From Caballeronia pedi (GTDB lineage: Bacteria; Pseudomonadota; Gammaproteobacteria; Burkholderiales; Burkholderiaceae): a stretch of DNA of 64,000 bases. The notes beneath the pieces were generated by a model. That model did no database searches, was not told the DNA's origin, and worked only from the letters and a program-made list of their open reading frames with translations. The DNA is taken from positions 186,001-250,000 of the forward strand of contig NZ_FCOE02000007.1 of assembly GCF_001544915.2 (NCBI RefSeq). The letters are read 5' to 3'. Positions 46,685 to 56,729 of the stretch are shown here, in pieces; within the stretch, counting starts at the first letter, position 1; every line of letters starts with the position of its first letter. A program made the position numbers and the translations under genes.

Positions 46685-47611
46685 ATGAAACCGTTGCCCT
46701 CCCTCGACGTGCTCAAAACCTTCCTGGTCGTCACCCGGACGCTGAATTTCACGCGCGCGGCCGAGGCGCTGAACGTGACGCAGGGCGCGGTCAGCCGCCA
46801 GATCGCGGGGCTGGAGGCGCATCTCGGCTACGCGCTGTTCACGCGGCAGGCGCGCGGGCTCGCGTTGACGCATCACGGCGCACTGCTCGTCGCGCCGTTG
46901 CAGCAGGCGTTCGCGCATATCGACGATGCGCTCGCGAAAGGCGGCGCGCAATCGGGCATTCTGCGCGTGAAGAGCCCTACCTGCGCGATGCGCTGGGTGT
47001 TGCCGCGCGTCATCCGCCTGCAGAACGAACGGCCGGAGCTGGTGGTGGAGGTGACGGCGTCGGTGTCGCACGGCGTCGAGTTCAGTGCGGAGCAGTTCGA
47101 TGCGGCGATCGTTTTCACGGGCGCGCCGTCGTTCAAGGGCGCGACCGCGCATCATCTGTTCGATGAAGTCCTGACGCCCGTGTGCGCGCCCGAATTGTGG
47201 AAGCCGAAGAAAAACGGCCCGTCGACGCCCGACGATCTCGCCGGCAAGACCTTGCTGCATCCCACCCGCGACCGCCGCGACTGGCTGCTGTGGCTCGGCG
47301 CGTACGGCTACGCAGGTCTGCCGTCGACGAAAGCGCAGCACTTCGACACGCTCGATCTGGCGATTTCCTCGGCGATGCAGGGCCTGGGCGTGACGATCGG
47401 GGATGTCGCGCTGATCGAGGAAGACCTGCGCGCGAAGCGCGTGATCGCGCCGTTCTCGCTGTGCGTGCCGAGCGGCGCGGCGTATTACCTCGTCTATCCG
47501 GAGCGGCCCGCGCCGTCGCCCGCATTGCAGCAGTTCGCGCAATGGCTGGGCGACGAAGCGGCGCGCACGCGCGCGCGGCTTGAGGCCCGCGCGCACGAGG
47601 CGCAGGCCTGA
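46685..47611 (+). CDS. GcvA-like LysR-family regulator
   Basis: A 308-residue LysR protein. The helix-turn-helix lies at about residues 20-42 (NFTRAAEALNVTQGAVSRQIAG, GcvA type). The effector domain contains LRVKSPTCAMRWVLPR and DAAIVFTG. It is divergent from the aminotransferase/binding-protein pair across 128 nt and probably regulates it in response to an amino acid; this is inference. The C-terminus is Ala/Arg-rich. Confidence 0.88.
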   Translation: MKPLPSLDVLKTFLVVTRTLNFTRAAEALNVTQGAVSRQIAGLEAHLGYALFTRQARGLALTHHGALLVAPLQQAFAHIDDALAKGGAQSGILRVKSPTCAMRWVLPRVIRLQNERPELVVEVTASVSHGVEFSAEQFDAAIVFTGAPSFKGATAHHLFDEVLTPVCAPELWKPKKNGPSTPDDLAGKTLLHPTRDRRDWLLWLGAYGYAGLPSTKAQHFDTLDLAISSAMQGLGVTIGDVALIEEDLRAKRVIAPFSLCVPSGAAYYLVYPERPAPSPALQQFAQWLGDEAARTRARLEARAHEAQA

Positions 47612-47618
47612 CGCGTCA

Positions 47619-48773
47619 TCACATGCCGTGCTTGGTGACGACGGATTCCCACTGCCCGTTCTTCACCTGGTACAGCGTCGACGATGCGTTCTTCAGCGCG
47701 CCGTTGCTGTCGAACGCGATCGGCCCGGTGATGCCGTCGAACTTGTTCGACTTCAGCACCGGCCGGTACACCTTCGGATCGATGGAACCGGCTTTCTGCA
47801 TCGCGTTGATGGCGGCCCACGCGGCGTCGTAGCCGAACGGCGCATACGAGAGAATCGCGACGCCGAAACGCTTCTGGAACTTGTCGCTGAACGCCTTGCC
47901 ATCAGGCAGCTTGTCGAGCGGGCTGCCGTATTCCCACGCCTGCGCGCCCTCGGCGGCATCGCCCGCGAGCTTGAGGAAATCGGCGTCCATCACGCCGCCG
48001 CCGCCCACGAACTGCGCGTTCATGCCGAGCTGTTTCATCCGCTTGACCACGGCCGCCGCCTGCCGGTCGAGGCCGCCGAAGAAAATCAGGTCGGCGTTGG
48101 TCGCCTTGATGCGCGTGAGCTGCGCGCTGAAGTCGACGGTCTGATTGTCGCTGTACTCGCGCGTGACGATCGTGCCGCCTTTCGCCTTCACCGCTTTTTC
48201 GAACTCGTCGGCCTCGCCCTGACCGAAGGCCGTGCGGTCGTCGATGATCGCGATGCGCTTCGCCTTGGTCGTCGTCACCGCGTAGACGCCCGCATTGCCG
48301 GCGTTCTGCGCATCGCTCGAAATCACCGTGAAGACGTTTTCGAGACCGCGCGTGGTGATCGTCGGGTTGGTGGCGGCCGGGTCGATCATCGGGATGCCGG
48401 CGGTGTTGTAGATCGGCGAGGCGGGCAGCGTCGTGCCCGAGTTGAAGTGCCCGACGACGACCGCCACGTTGTCATCGACGAGCTTTTGCGCCGCCTGCAC
48501 GCCGATGCGCGGGTCGGCCTGATCGTCTTCCGCGTGGATCTCGAACTTGGCCGTCTTGCCGCCGATCGTGATCTTTTTCGCGTTGGCTTCGTCGAGCGCG
48601 AGCTGCACGCCGTTCTGGAGATCCTTTCCGTAGCCTGCGTTCGCGCCGGTCAGCGGCGCGGCGAAACCGACTTTCACCGTGAGATCTTCGGCGGACGCTG
48701 AAAATGGTACGGCGCCGAGCGCGGCCGTGGCGCACGCCACCAGCCATGCCAAAGGTTTGGTACGAATGCGCAT
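47619..48773 (-). CDS. LivK-type branched-chain amino acid-binding protein
   Basis: A 384-residue periplasmic binding protein (type I fold). The signal peptide ends ASA-EDLTVKVG (residue about 29), followed by APLTGANAGYGKDLQNGVQLA, the LivJ/LivK signature. GGAGAGGAAAGC precedes the start at 48773. No LivHMGF transporter genes adjoin, so it is an orphan component. The exact ligand (Leu, Ile, Val or other) cannot be told. It is convergent with the LysR gene (7-nt gap). Confidence 0.88.
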   Translation of the reverse strand: MRIRTKPLAWLVACATAALGAVPFSASAEDLTVKVGFAAPLTGANAGYGKDLQNGVQLALDEANAKKITIGGKTAKFEIHAEDDQADPRIGVQAAQKLVDDNVAVVVGHFNSGTTLPASPIYNTAGIPMIDPAATNPTITTRGLENVFTVISSDAQNAGNAGVYAVTTTKAKRIAIIDDRTAFGQGEADEFEKAVKAKGGTIVTREYSDNQTVDFSAQLTRIKATNADLIFFGGLDRQAAAVVKRMKQLGMNAQFVGGGGVMDADFLKLAGDAAEGAQAWEYGSPLDKLPDGKAFSDKFQKRFGVAILSYAPFGYDAAWAAINAMQKAGSIDPKVYRPVLKSNKFDGITGPIAFDSNGALKNASSTLYQVKNGQWESVVTKHGM

Positions 48774-49105
48774 GCTTTCCTCTCCTTTTTTGATTTGGCC
48801 TTCGAATGGAACACGACCCGTTCTGTGTCGGCAAGACGGGCTTGCCCTCAACCGTCCAACCATCCGGCGATGAAGACAGCCGCTTCGCGCGCAGCCCGGC
48901 ACAGGTGACGGACATGCGCAATGTAGAAAGCCAATTTATACGCGTCTTGGTGTTTAGTCGCGCGTCCGATGCGGATTTCGGCATAGGCCCGATCTGCCGC
49001 TATCGCACGCCCGACGCGGCTTTGGGCATTTTGCCGCCCGAGCGCGCGCGACGATTCCCGACCATTCCGGCCGCGCGCCTATCGGGGCGATTGAAATTCT
49101 CCGGC
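48774..49105. other. Intergenic region upstream of livK-like and marR genes
   Basis: About 330 nt between two divergent genes. An AT-rich patch at 48930-48955 may belong to the livK-like promoter. I saw no gene and no clear operator until the marR promoter begins at 49106. Confidence 0.3.
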
Positions 49106-49134
49106 TTGACAAAGTGCATATGCACTCATATTCT
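49106..49134 (+). promoter_or_regulatory. marR promoter with internal palindromic operator
   Basis: TTGACA (49106-49111), 17 nt, TATTCT (49129-49134) form a sigma-70 promoter. The spacer contains the perfect palindrome AGTGCATATGCACT (49113-49126). The same GTGCATATGCAC core recurs at 49621-49632 before the SDR gene. This arrangement fits MarR autorepression. Confidence 0.75.
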
Positions 49135-49141
49135 GCGGGAC

Positions 49142-49570
49142 ATGACTTCCAACTCCTCTCCACTCGACTGCAACTGTTTCGCGATCCGTCAGGCCGCGCG
49201 TTACGTGTCGCAGCTCTACGAGCGGCATTTGACCGTGGCCGGCATCACGGCGGCGCAGTTCACGATCATCGCGGCGATCGGGCGCAGGCCTGGCGTGCAG
49301 ATGGCCGAACTCTCCGACGCGATGGTCATGGATCGCACCACGCTCGTGCGCGCGCTCAAGCCCTTGCAACGCGACGGCCTCGTCGAAGCGGCGCAGGAAT
49401 CGGCCGCTTCGCGCGCGATCGGATTGCGGCTCACGGCGGCGGGCAAGGAAACGCTCGTGAAGGCGTCGGCGCAATGGCGCGCGGCGCAGGCGGAATTCGA
49501 AGCGAAGTTCGGCGAGAAACGCGCGAAGGCGTTGCGCCAGTCGCTGTTCGAACTGACGACGATGGAGTGA
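49142..49570 (+). CDS. MarR-family regulator
   Basis: A 142-residue winged-helix protein. The recognition region MAELSDAMVMDRTTLVRALKPLQRDG (about residues 54-79) and a wing around SAASRAIGLRLTAAGKE are typical of MarR. N-terminal Cys residues (DCNCFAIRQAARYV) are seen in a MarR subgroup and could be redox-active. It lies upstream of SDR and thiolase genes and shares a palindrome with them, so it probably represses both promoters. The start at 49142 follows the palindromic promoter. Confidence 0.88.
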   Translation: MTSNSSPLDCNCFAIRQAARYVSQLYERHLTVAGITAAQFTIIAAIGRRPGVQMAELSDAMVMDRTTLVRALKPLQRDGLVEAAQESAASRAIGLRLTAAGKETLVKASAQWRAAQAEFEAKFGEKRAKALRQSLFELTTME

Positions 49571-49619
49571 GTCGAATCAAGCAGGCTCGCCGTGCGCGGG
49601 CCTTTTGTATATTTATATC

Positions 49620-49633
49620 AGTGCATATGCACA
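49620..49633 (+). promoter_or_regulatory. Second MarR-type palindrome, SDR-thiolase promoter
   Basis: GTGCATATGCAC at 49621-49632 repeats exactly the palindrome in the marR promoter. It follows an AT-rich segment TTGTATATTTATATCA and lies 15 nt before the SDR start. Binding there would block transcription of the SDR-thiolase pair. Confidence 0.7.
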
Positions 49634-49647
49634 GTACGGAGCACAGC

Positions 49648-50355
49648 ATGCAGATCAAAGGAAAAGTGGTACTCGTGACCGGCGCGAATCGCGGCCTCGG
49701 CAAGCAATTCGCGAAATCGCTGCTCGAAGCGGGCGCGGCCAAGGTGTACGCCGCCGCGCGCGATCCCAAGAGCGTCGACATTCCCGGCGTCGAAGCGATT
49801 CGCCTCGATGTCACGAATGCCGCCGATATCGCCGAAGCCGCCGCGACCTACACCGACGTGCAAGTGATCGTCAACAACGCGGGCGTGACGACGCGCGGCC
49901 TGCTGGTCGATCCGGCATCGACGCAAGGCATCCGCGATCTGCTCGAAATCAATACGTTCGGCCCGATCGCGCTGACGCAGGCGTTCGCGCCCGTGCTGAA
50001 GAAGAACGGCGGCGGCGCGGTGATCAATGTGCTTTCGGTGCTGAGCTGGGTTTCGTTGCCGGCGGGCGGCGCGTATCACATCTCGAAGGCGGCGGCGTGG
50101 GCGGCCACCAATGCGCTGCGCGAGGAACTGCGCGAGCAGGGCACGCTGGTCGTGGCGGCGCATCCCGGTTACATCGATACCGACATGACCGCGCAAGTCA
50201 CCGCCCCCAAATCGACGCCCGAGCATGTAGTGAACGAAGTGCTCGCTGCCGTGGCAAAGAACCAGGAAGAAGTGCTCGTCGATGACACCGGCCGCGACGT
50301 CAAGCGCTCGCTGTCGACCGACACGCCGATCTATCTCACCGGCATTCCGCGTTAA
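49648..50355 (+). CDS. Short-chain dehydrogenase/reductase
   Basis: A 235-residue classical SDR. TGANRGLG is the cofactor motif (residues about 11-18), NNAG is at about 77-80, Ser in LSVLSWVSL, and the catalytic Tyr-x3-Lys is in YHISKAA. Substrate unknown. It is separated from the MarR gene by 77 nt with the repeated palindrome and is followed by a thiolase 15 nt later. An ATG at 49627 falls inside the palindrome, so 49648 with GGAG upstream is preferred. Confidence 0.87.
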   Translation: MQIKGKVVLVTGANRGLGKQFAKSLLEAGAAKVYAAARDPKSVDIPGVEAIRLDVTNAADIAEAAATYTDVQVIVNNAGVTTRGLLVDPASTQGIRDLLEINTFGPIALTQAFAPVLKKNGGGAVINVLSVLSWVSLPAGGAYHISKAAAWAATNALREELREQGTLVVAAHPGYIDTDMTAQVTAPKSTPEHVVNEVLAAVAKNQEEVLVDDTGRDVKRSLSTDTPIYLTGIPR

Positions 50356-50370
50356 AGCGAGGGCATCGAC

Positions 50371-51564
50371 ATGTTTGCGCAAGACATCGTGTTGTGTCAT
50401 CCGGTGCGTACGGCAATCGGTGCGTTCAACGGTTCGCTGAAGGACACGCCCGCCGTCGATCTCGGCGCGGCGGCCATCGCGGAAACGCTGCGGCGCGCGG
50501 GCGGCGCGCTCGATCCGGCGTCGATCGATTCGGTCGTGTTCGGCAACGTGATCCAGGCGGGCAATCGCATGAATCCGGCGCGCCAGGCGTCGGTCGGCGG
50601 CGGCGTGCCGGTTTCCGTGCCCGCGCTCGCCGTCAATCGCGTGTGCGGCTCGGGCGCGCAGGCCGTCGCGACGGCCGCGACCGAGATCGCAGCGGGCGTC
50701 ACGAAGCTCGCCATCGCGGGCGGCATGGAGAACATGGACCGCGCGCCGTATCTGCTCGATGGCGGGCGGCGCGGCTATCGCATGGGCAATGCCCAGATCT
50801 ACGACAGCATGCTGCGCGACGGCCTCGTCGATGCATTCTCGGGCGAACATTCCGGCTGGCACACGGAAGACCTCGTGACGAAGCTGGACATCACGCGTGA
50901 AGCGCAAGACCGCTGGGCCGAGCGTTCGCAGCAGTTGTTCGCGGCCGCGCAGAAGGACGGCGCGTTCGATGCGGAGATCGTCGGCATCGACGTGAAGGCG
51001 GGCCGCGAAACCGTCGCGTTCGCGCGCGACGAGCAGCCGCGTCCGGACACGACGCTCGCGACGCTTGCGAAACTGCGCCCGGCGTTTCGTTCCGACGGCA
51101 CGATCACGGCGGGCAATGCGCCGGGGCTGAACAGCGGCGCATCCGCGATGATCGTGACGAGCCGCGGGGAAGCAGAGGTGCGCGGCATCGAACCGTTCGT
51201 GCGGCTCGCGGCGTTCGGCGTGGCGGCGGTCGAGCCGGGCATGTTCGGGCTCGGGCCGGTGCCCGCCGTGCAGCAGGCATTGCAGCGCGCGGGATGGACG
51301 CTTGGCGACGTGGAGCGCTTCGAGATCAACGAAGCCTTCGCGGCGGTGCCGATCGCGGTGGCGCGCACGCTCGGCGTGCCGGAAGACATCGTCAACGTGG
51401 ACGGCGGCGCGATCGCGCACGGGCATCCGATCGGCGCGACCGGCGCGGTACTCACGACGCGTCTCGCCCACGCGATGCGCCGCGACGGCGTGAAGCGCGC
51501 GATCGTCACGCTGTGCATCGGCGGCGGGCAGGGGATCGCGCTCGCGCTGGAGGCAATCGCGTAG
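50371..51564 (+). CDS. Acetyl-CoA acetyltransferase (thiolase)
   Basis: A 397-residue thiolase. The nucleophile Cys lies in NRVCGSGAQA (about residue 92), GAT-loop His in GGAIAHGHPIGATG, and the second catalytic Cys in CIGGGQG near the C-terminus. It condenses or cleaves acetoacetyl-type CoA esters. Pairing with an SDR under a MarR regulator suggests fatty-acid-like or aromatic degradation or hydroxyalkanoate metabolism. A link to acetoacetate released by carnitine cleavage elsewhere in the window is possible but distant. Confidence 0.9.
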   Translation: MFAQDIVLCHPVRTAIGAFNGSLKDTPAVDLGAAAIAETLRRAGGALDPASIDSVVFGNVIQAGNRMNPARQASVGGGVPVSVPALAVNRVCGSGAQAVATAATEIAAGVTKLAIAGGMENMDRAPYLLDGGRRGYRMGNAQIYDSMLRDGLVDAFSGEHSGWHTEDLVTKLDITREAQDRWAERSQQLFAAAQKDGAFDAEIVGIDVKAGRETVAFARDEQPRPDTTLATLAKLRPAFRSDGTITAGNAPGLNSGASAMIVTSRGEAEVRGIEPFVRLAAFGVAAVEPGMFGLGPVPAVQQALQRAGWTLGDVERFEINEAFAAVPIAVARTLGVPEDIVNVDGGAIAHGHPIGATGAVLTTRLAHAMRRDGVKRAIVTLCIGGGQGIALALEAIA

Positions 51565-51573
51565 AGGTCCGCG

Positions 51574-51990
51574 TCAGCGCTTCGCCGCCTTCTGCATATC
51601 GTCGAATCCCGCCGCGGCCTGCTGCACGTCCGGCGGGAAATCGTCCATCTCCATCACCTGCCGCACTTCGATCATCTCCGTGTCCGATCCCGGACAGCGC
51701 TTCGCCCATTCGATCGCTTCCTCGCGCGATTTCACCTGCAGCATCCAGTAACCCCCGAGCACTTCCTTGGCCTCGGCGAACGGCCCGTCGGTCACGCGCG
51801 GCTTGCCGCCTTCGAACGTGACGCGCGCGCCCATCGACGGCGGATGCAGCCCGTCGAGCGCGAGCAGCACGCCCGCTTTCTGCAATTCCTCGTTGTACTT
51901 CATCATCGCGGCGACGGCGTCCGCGCTCGGCATCGTGCCCGGTTGCGCGCTTTCGTAACCGCGCGGAATCATCAGCATCATGAATCGCAT
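51574..51990 (-). CDS. YCII-related (DGPFAE) family protein
   Basis: A 138-residue protein with the YCII/DGPF dimeric alpha-beta barrel pattern: MRFMMLMIP at the start and the signature VTDGPFAEAKEVLGGYWMLQV near residue 65. The family often accompanies sigma factors or acts as small enzymes, but its role is unknown. GGGAG lies about 10 nt upstream of the start at 51990. A longer upstream frame is rejected. It is convergent with the thiolase. Confidence 0.85.
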   Translation of the reverse strand: MRFMMLMIPRGYESAQPGTMPSADAVAAMMKYNEELQKAGVLLALDGLHPPSMGARVTFEGGKPRVTDGPFAEAKEVLGGYWMLQVKSREEAIEWAKRCPGSDTEMIEVRQVMEMDDFPPDVQQAAAGFDDMQKAAKR

Positions 51991-52142
51991 GTGGATTGCT
52001 CCCTGAAGTTCGTGTATTGATCGAGCGTCGTCGACGCGCTCACAACCTACGACGAGCAACATGACACGAGATCGACATGCCCGCTCTTAAGCGTTTGTCC
52101 CTAGTCGATTGCTGTTGCCTTCGCGGCTCGTACGATCAAATA

Positions 52143-52158
52143 ATGTAATCCATTACAT
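52143..52158. promoter_or_regulatory. LacI-type operator
   Basis: ATGTAATCCATTACAT is a dyad of 7-nt arms around a central CC, located 27 nt before the LacI-family gene. It is the only such dyad in the 195-nt gap and probably serves autorepression of the regulator-transporter operon. Confidence 0.65.
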
Positions 52159-52185
52159 CTCGATCGCCGCAAGCGACACTGAGCG

Positions 52186-53205
52186 ATGTCCGATTCGGTT
52201 CGTCCGCGTGAGGAAGTATCGATTGCCGACGTCGCCGAGCGCGCGGGCGTGTCGGTCGCCACGGTCTCGCGCGTGCTCAACGGGCACACGAACGTTCGCG
52301 AGGCGACGCGCGAAAGAGTTCTCGAAGCGGTCGCGGCGAGCGGCTATCGCATCAATGAACTCGCGCGCAATCTGCGCACGGCCGAAAGCCGCCTGCTCCT
52401 CACCATGGTCCCCGACTTCGGCAATCCGTTCTATGCGGCGATCGTGCGCGGCATCGACAGCGTCGCGCGCCAGAACGGCTACTTCATGCTGCTGTGCGAT
52501 ACCGGCGCGGACCCGTTGCGCGAGCGAAGCTATTTCGATCTTTTGCGCGGACGCCGCGCGGACGGCGCGATTTGCCTCGATCCCGCCGCCGTGCAAAAGG
52601 CGCTCGCCGAAGAAGCCTCGGCGCTGCCGTGGGTCGCGTGCTGCGAGTTCGATCCGGCGGCGGGCGTGCCGTATGTCGGCATCGACAATCATCTCGCGGC
52701 GGGCGATGTCGTGCGTTATCTGACCGCCAAGGGACATCGCCGTATCGCGCTCATCAACTCGGGGCAGGGTTATCTGTACGGACGCCAGCGGCTCGCGGGC
52801 TATCGCGATGCGCTGATGGACGCGGGCATCGAGCCGCGCGCGCAATGGCTGATCGAGCTGGACAGTCTCGATTACGACGCGGGCGAACGCGCGGCCGAGC
52901 AACTCGCCGCACTCGGCGATGCGCGACCGACCGCCGCCTTCGCCGTCTCCGATACGCTCGCCATCGGCGTGATGAACGGCTTTCGCGGCGCGGGCTTTTC
53001 CGTGCCGGACGATGTCGCCGTCGTCGGCTTCGACGATATCGCCGTTGCCGCGCACGTCGATCCGCCGCTCACGACCGTATCGCAGCCGATGCAACTGCTC
53101 GGCGAAACCGCCGCCGAACTGCTGCTCAAACGTCTGCGCGATCCGCGCGCGGAAGTGCCGGGCGTGCTGCTGCCGCATCGGCTGATCCAGAGAAGGAGCG
53201 CGTGA
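52186..53205 (+). CDS. LacI-family sugar-responsive regulator
   Basis: A 339-residue regulator. Helix-turn-helix VSIADVAERAGVSVATVSRVLNG lies at about residues 11-33, with a hinge near RINELARNLR. A periplasmic-binding-protein-like sensor domain follows (MVPDFGNPFYAAIVRGI, SDTLAIGVMNGF, VVGFDDIAVAAHVDPPLTTV). It is the first gene of the sugar operon; the ATPase gene starts 2 nt after its stop. The inducing sugar is unknown. Confidence 0.92.
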   Translation: MSDSVRPREEVSIADVAERAGVSVATVSRVLNGHTNVREATRERVLEAVAASGYRINELARNLRTAESRLLLTMVPDFGNPFYAAIVRGIDSVARQNGYFMLLCDTGADPLRERSYFDLLRGRRADGAICLDPAAVQKALAEEASALPWVACCEFDPAAGVPYVGIDNHLAAGDVVRYLTAKGHRRIALINSGQGYLYGRQRLAGYRDALMDAGIEPRAQWLIELDSLDYDAGERAAEQLAALGDARPTAAFAVSDTLAIGVMNGFRGAGFSVPDDVAVVGFDDIAVAAHVDPPLTTVSQPMQLLGETAAELLLKRLRDPRAEVPGVLLPHRLIQRRSA

Positions 53206-53207
53206 CG

Positions 53208-54695
53208 ATGAGCCTCGCCGTGCGTTTCGAAGGCATCGAAAAACAGTTCGGACCAGTGCGCGTGCTGCACGGCGTCAGCTTCGATCTCGCGCCGGGTCGC
53301 ATCTACGGATTGCTCGGCGAGAACGGCGCGGGCAAGTCGACCTTGATGAAGATTCTCGCGGGCTACGAGCGCGCGAACGCTGGCGAACTTTATGTCGATG
53401 AACGCGCGCGCAGCTTCACGAACTCACGCGACGCCGAGCGCGCGGGCATCGTGCTGATTCACCAGGAATTGAATCTCGCGGATCATCTGAGCATCACGCA
53501 GAACATGTTCCTCGGGCACGAACTGAAGAAAGGCTACTTTCTCGACGAACCCGCGATGCGCGAAGCCGCGCGTGCGCGCCTGACCGAAGTCGGCCTGCAC
53601 AAGAATCCGGATACGAAGGTGCGCGACCTGATCGTCGCGGAGAAGCAACTGGTCGAGATCGCGAAGGCGATGTTGCGCGATGCGCGCCTGCTCATCATGG
53701 ACGAGCCGACCGCGACGCTCACGCCCTCCGAGACGCAGCGTCTGTTCGGCCTGATGGCGCGCCTGAAGGATGCGGGCACGACCATCGTCTATATCTCGCA
53801 CAAGCTCGACGAAGTGGAGCGCGTGACCGACGACGTGATCGTGATGCGCGACGGCCGCTTCGTCGAACGCGCGCCGACCAGTACGCTCACGCGCCGGCAG
53901 ATGGCCAATCTGATGGTCGGCCGCGAAGTCTCCGACATGTTTCCGGACAAGCCGGCATTGCGCGCCGATGCGCCGGTCGCGTTCGCGGTCGAAGGCGCAT
54001 CGGTGCCCGGCTGGGCGAACGGCATCGGCTTTGCGGTGCGCGAAGGCGAAGTGTTCGGCTTCGCGGGACTTGTCGGCGCCGGTCGCACGGAGTTGTTCGA
54101 GGCGCTCGTCGGCTTGCGCACGCTCGCCGCGGGGCGCATCGTCATCAACGGCGAAACCGTCCGGCTGAAGAATCCGCGCGATGCGATGAAGCACGGCCTC
54201 ACGTATCTCAGCGAGGATCGCAAGGGACGCGGCCTGCATGTGGACATGGCGCTGAAAGACAACCTGACGATGATGACGCTGGAGCGTTACGCGCATCCGT
54301 TCATCGATATGCACGCCGAACGGGACGCTTTGAACAAAGCGGTGAAGGACTTCGGCATCCGCACGGGAAACCCGTCGATTCGCGCGCGCATGCTATCGGG
54401 CGGCAATCAGCAGAAGCTCGCGCTCGCGAAGTTCCTGAATCCCGACCCGCGCGTGATCGTGCTCGACGAACCCACGCGCGGCGTCGACGTCGGCGCGAAA
54501 CGCGACATCTATTTTCTGATTCATCGCCTCGCCGCCGAGGGCCGCGCGGTGATCGTGATTTCATCCGAACTGATCGAGCTGATCGGCTTGTGTCATCGCG
54601 TCGCGGTGATGCGCGCGGGCGAACTCGTCGCGACGCTCGGCATGGATCTTTTGACCGAAGAGAGGTTGATCGCGCATGCGACCGGCACACACTGA
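53208..54695 (+). CDS. Sugar ABC transporter ATPase (RbsA/XylG family, two nucleotide-binding domains)
   Basis: A 495-residue ATPase with duplicated cassettes. The first has Walker [10 protein letters not shown] (about 38-46) and Walker [13 protein letters not shown]. The second has a degenerate Walker A region ([14 protein letters not shown]) and signature [15 protein letters not shown] followed by [14 protein letters not shown]. This pattern is typical of ribose/monosaccharide importers. It overlaps the permease start by 20 nt. The long upstream frame that runs through the LacI gene is an artefact; [10 protein letters not shown] is the start. Confidence 0.93.
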   Translation: MSLAVRFEGIEKQFGPVRVLHGVSFDLAPGRIYGLLGENGAGKSTLMKILAGYERANAGELYVDERARSFTNSRDAERAGIVLIHQELNLADHLSITQNMFLGHELKKGYFLDEPAMREAARARLTEVGLHKNPDTKVRDLIVAEKQLVEIAKAMLRDARLLIMDEPTATLTPSETQRLFGLMARLKDAGTTIVYISHKLDEVERVTDDVIVMRDGRFVERAPTSTLTRRQMANLMVGREVSDMFPDKPALRADAPVAFAVEGASVPGWANGIGFAVREGEVFGFAGLVGAGRTELFEALVGLRTLAAGRIVINGETVRLKNPRDAMKHGLTYLSEDRKGRGLHVDMALKDNLTMMTLERYAHPFIDMHAERDALNKAVKDFGIRTGNPSIRARMLSGGNQQKLALAKFLNPDPRVIVLDEPTRGVDVGAKRDIYFLIHRLAAEGRAVIVISSELIELIGLCHRVAVMRAGELVATLGMDLLTEERLIAHATGTH

Positions 54696-55692
54696 AGACA
54701 TCGAAAGCGAGAGCCGCCTCTCCACTGTCGCGCGCTTTCTGTTCGGCGTCGGGCCGCTGATCGGGCTGGTCGCGCTGTGCATCGGCGGCACGCTGCTCAA
54801 CCGCGATTTCGCCACCCTCGACAACGCGATGAACGTGCTCACGCGCACGTCGTTCATCGGCATCATCGCAGTGGGGATGACCTTCGTGATCATCTCGGGC
54901 GGCATCGACCTGTCGGTCGGCTCGATGGCCGCGCTGATCGCGGGCAGCATGATCTACATGATGAACGCGCTCATGCAGGGCTTTCATGGGCACGCGGTGC
55001 CGCCGCTCCTGATCATCGCGCTGGGCGTCGTGCTCGCGCTCGGGCTCGGCGCGCTGTTCGGCTTCGCGCATGGCGTGCTGGTGACGAAAGGGCGCATTGA
55101 GCCGTTCATCGTCACGCTCGGTACGCTCGGCATGTTTCGCGCGCTGCTCACGTGGCTCGCGGATGGCGGCGCGCTCACGCTCGACAACTCGCTCGTCGAT
55201 CTGTACGGGCCGGTCTATTACGCGAGTCTCTTCGGCGTGCCGGTGCCGATCTGGATCTTCCTGATCGTCGCGGCGGGCGGCGCGCTCGTGCTCAATCGCA
55301 CGGTGTACGGACGCCACGTGCAGGCGATCGGATCGAGCGAGCAGGTCGCGCGCTATGCGGCGATTCGCGTGGATCGCGTGAAGATCGTCACGTACATGCT
55401 GCTCGGGCTGTGCGTGGCCGTCGCGACGATTCTGTATGTGCCGCGTCTGGGCTCGGCCACGCCGACCACCGGCCTTTTATGGGAACTGGAGGCGATCGCG
55501 TCCGTCGTGGTGGGCGGCACCGCGCTCAAGGGCGGCGAAGGACGCGTGATCGGCACGGTCATCGGCGCGATTCTGCTTTCGGTCATCAACAACATCCTGA
55601 ACCTGACGAGCATCATCAGCGTGTATCTGAACGCGGCGGTGCAGGGCGCCGTGATCATCCTCGTAGCGTTTTTGCAGCGTGGTCGTCGTTAA
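54676..55692 (+). CDS. Sugar ABC transporter permease (RbsC family)
   Basis: A 338-residue membrane protein with about nine or ten hydrophobic segments. Family motifs: [18 protein letters not shown] (residues about 75-92) and [24 protein letters not shown] near 275, which faces the ATPase. It starts within the last 20 nt of the ATPase gene, so translation is coupled. The binding-protein gene follows 25 nt later. Confidence 0.93.
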   Translation: MRPAHTEDIESESRLSTVARFLFGVGPLIGLVALCIGGTLLNRDFATLDNAMNVLTRTSFIGIIAVGMTFVIISGGIDLSVGSMAALIAGSMIYMMNALMQGFHGHAVPPLLIIALGVVLALGLGALFGFAHGVLVTKGRIEPFIVTLGTLGMFRALLTWLADGGALTLDNSLVDLYGPVYYASLFGVPVPIWIFLIVAAGGALVLNRTVYGRHVQAIGSSEQVARYAAIRVDRVKIVTYMLLGLCVAVATILYVPRLGSATPTTGLLWELEAIASVVVGGTALKGGEGRVIGTVIGAILLSVINNILNLTSIISVYLNAAVQGAVIILVAFLQRGRR

Positions 55693-55717
55693 AGCTCATA
55701 AATCCGGAGACATCGTC

Positions 55718-56683
55718 ATGAAGAAAATGCTTCGCGCGCTCGGCGCGCTCACGTTCGCGGCGAGCGCGTTCGCCGCTGCTTCGTCGTCCGCGTTCGCCGA
55801 CGAAAAAGTCGTGCTCGGCGTCGCCATTCCGACCGCGGATCACGGCTTCACGGGCGGCATCGTGTGGTGGGCCAACGAGGCGAAAAAGGAGCTGGAGAAG
55901 GCGCATCCGGATCTCAAGGTGATCGTGAAGACGGCGGCCACCGCGCCCGAACAGGCGAACCAGTTGCAGGATCTCGTGACCGTCAACAAGATCAATGCGC
56001 TCGTGATCTTCCCGCAGGAATCGGCGTCGCTCACGCAGCCGGTCGCGCAGGTGAAGAAGAAGGGCGTGTATGTGACGGTGGTCGATCGCGGTCTCACCGA
56101 CACCAGCGCACAGGACGCCTACGTCGCCGGCGACAACACCGCGTTCGGCAAGGTGCCCGCCGAATATCTGGCGAAGGCGCTCGATGGCAAAGGCGATGTC
56201 GTCGCGCTGCGCGGCATTCCGACGACGCTCGACAACGAACGCTGGAACGCGTTCGAAGGCGTGATGAAGCAGTATCCCGGCATCAAGATTCTCGATGCGA
56301 AATACGCCAACTGGAATCGCGACGACGCCTTCAAGGTCATGCAGGATTACCTCACGCGCTTCAAGCACATCGACGCCGTGTGGGCCGCCGACGACGACAT
56401 GATGGTCGGCGTGCTGAAGGCGATCGATCAGGCCAAGCGCACCGACGTGAAGATCGTGTTCGGCGGCGCGGGCTCGAAGGAAGCGGTGAAGCGCATCATG
56501 GACGGCGACAAGCGCGTGCCCGCCGATGTCTCGTATTCGCCGAAGTTCATCTACGACGCGATCAAGCTGACAGCCGAAGCGCGTCTGAAGGGTGACAAGC
56601 TGCCGCCGACAACGATCATCCCGTCGGTGCTCATCACGAAGGACAACGCCAAGCAGTTCTATTTCCCGAACTCGCCGTTCTGA
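55718..56683 (+). CDS. Periplasmic sugar-binding protein (RbsB-like)
   Basis: A 321-residue protein with a signal peptide ending [20 protein letters not shown] (residue about 27). The type I periplasmic binding fold of the ribose/galactose group is seen ([35 protein letters not shown]). TCCGGAGACATCGTC precedes the start. It should deliver the sugar to the RbsC/RbsA-like pair. Ligand unknown; the downstream isomerase and dehydrogenase suggest an inositol-like or modified sugar. Confidence 0.92.
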   Translation: MKKMLRALGALTFAASAFAAASSSAFADEKVVLGVAIPTADHGFTGGIVWWANEAKKELEKAHPDLKVIVKTAATAPEQANQLQDLVTVNKINALVIFPQESASLTQPVAQVKKKGVYVTVVDRGLTDTSAQDAYVAGDNTAFGKVPAEYLAKALDGKGDVVALRGIPTTLDNERWNAFEGVMKQYPGIKILDAKYANWNRDDAFKVMQDYLTRFKHIDAVWAADDDMMVGVLKAIDQAKRTDVKIVFGGAGSKEAVKRIMDGDKRVPADVSYSPKFIYDAIKLTAEARLKGDKLPPTTIIPSVLITKDNAKQFYFPNSPF

Positions 56684-56729
56684 TGTGCGAAGGCCGTTCA
56701 CGCGGCCTTCTTTCTCCTAGAGGCGCAAG

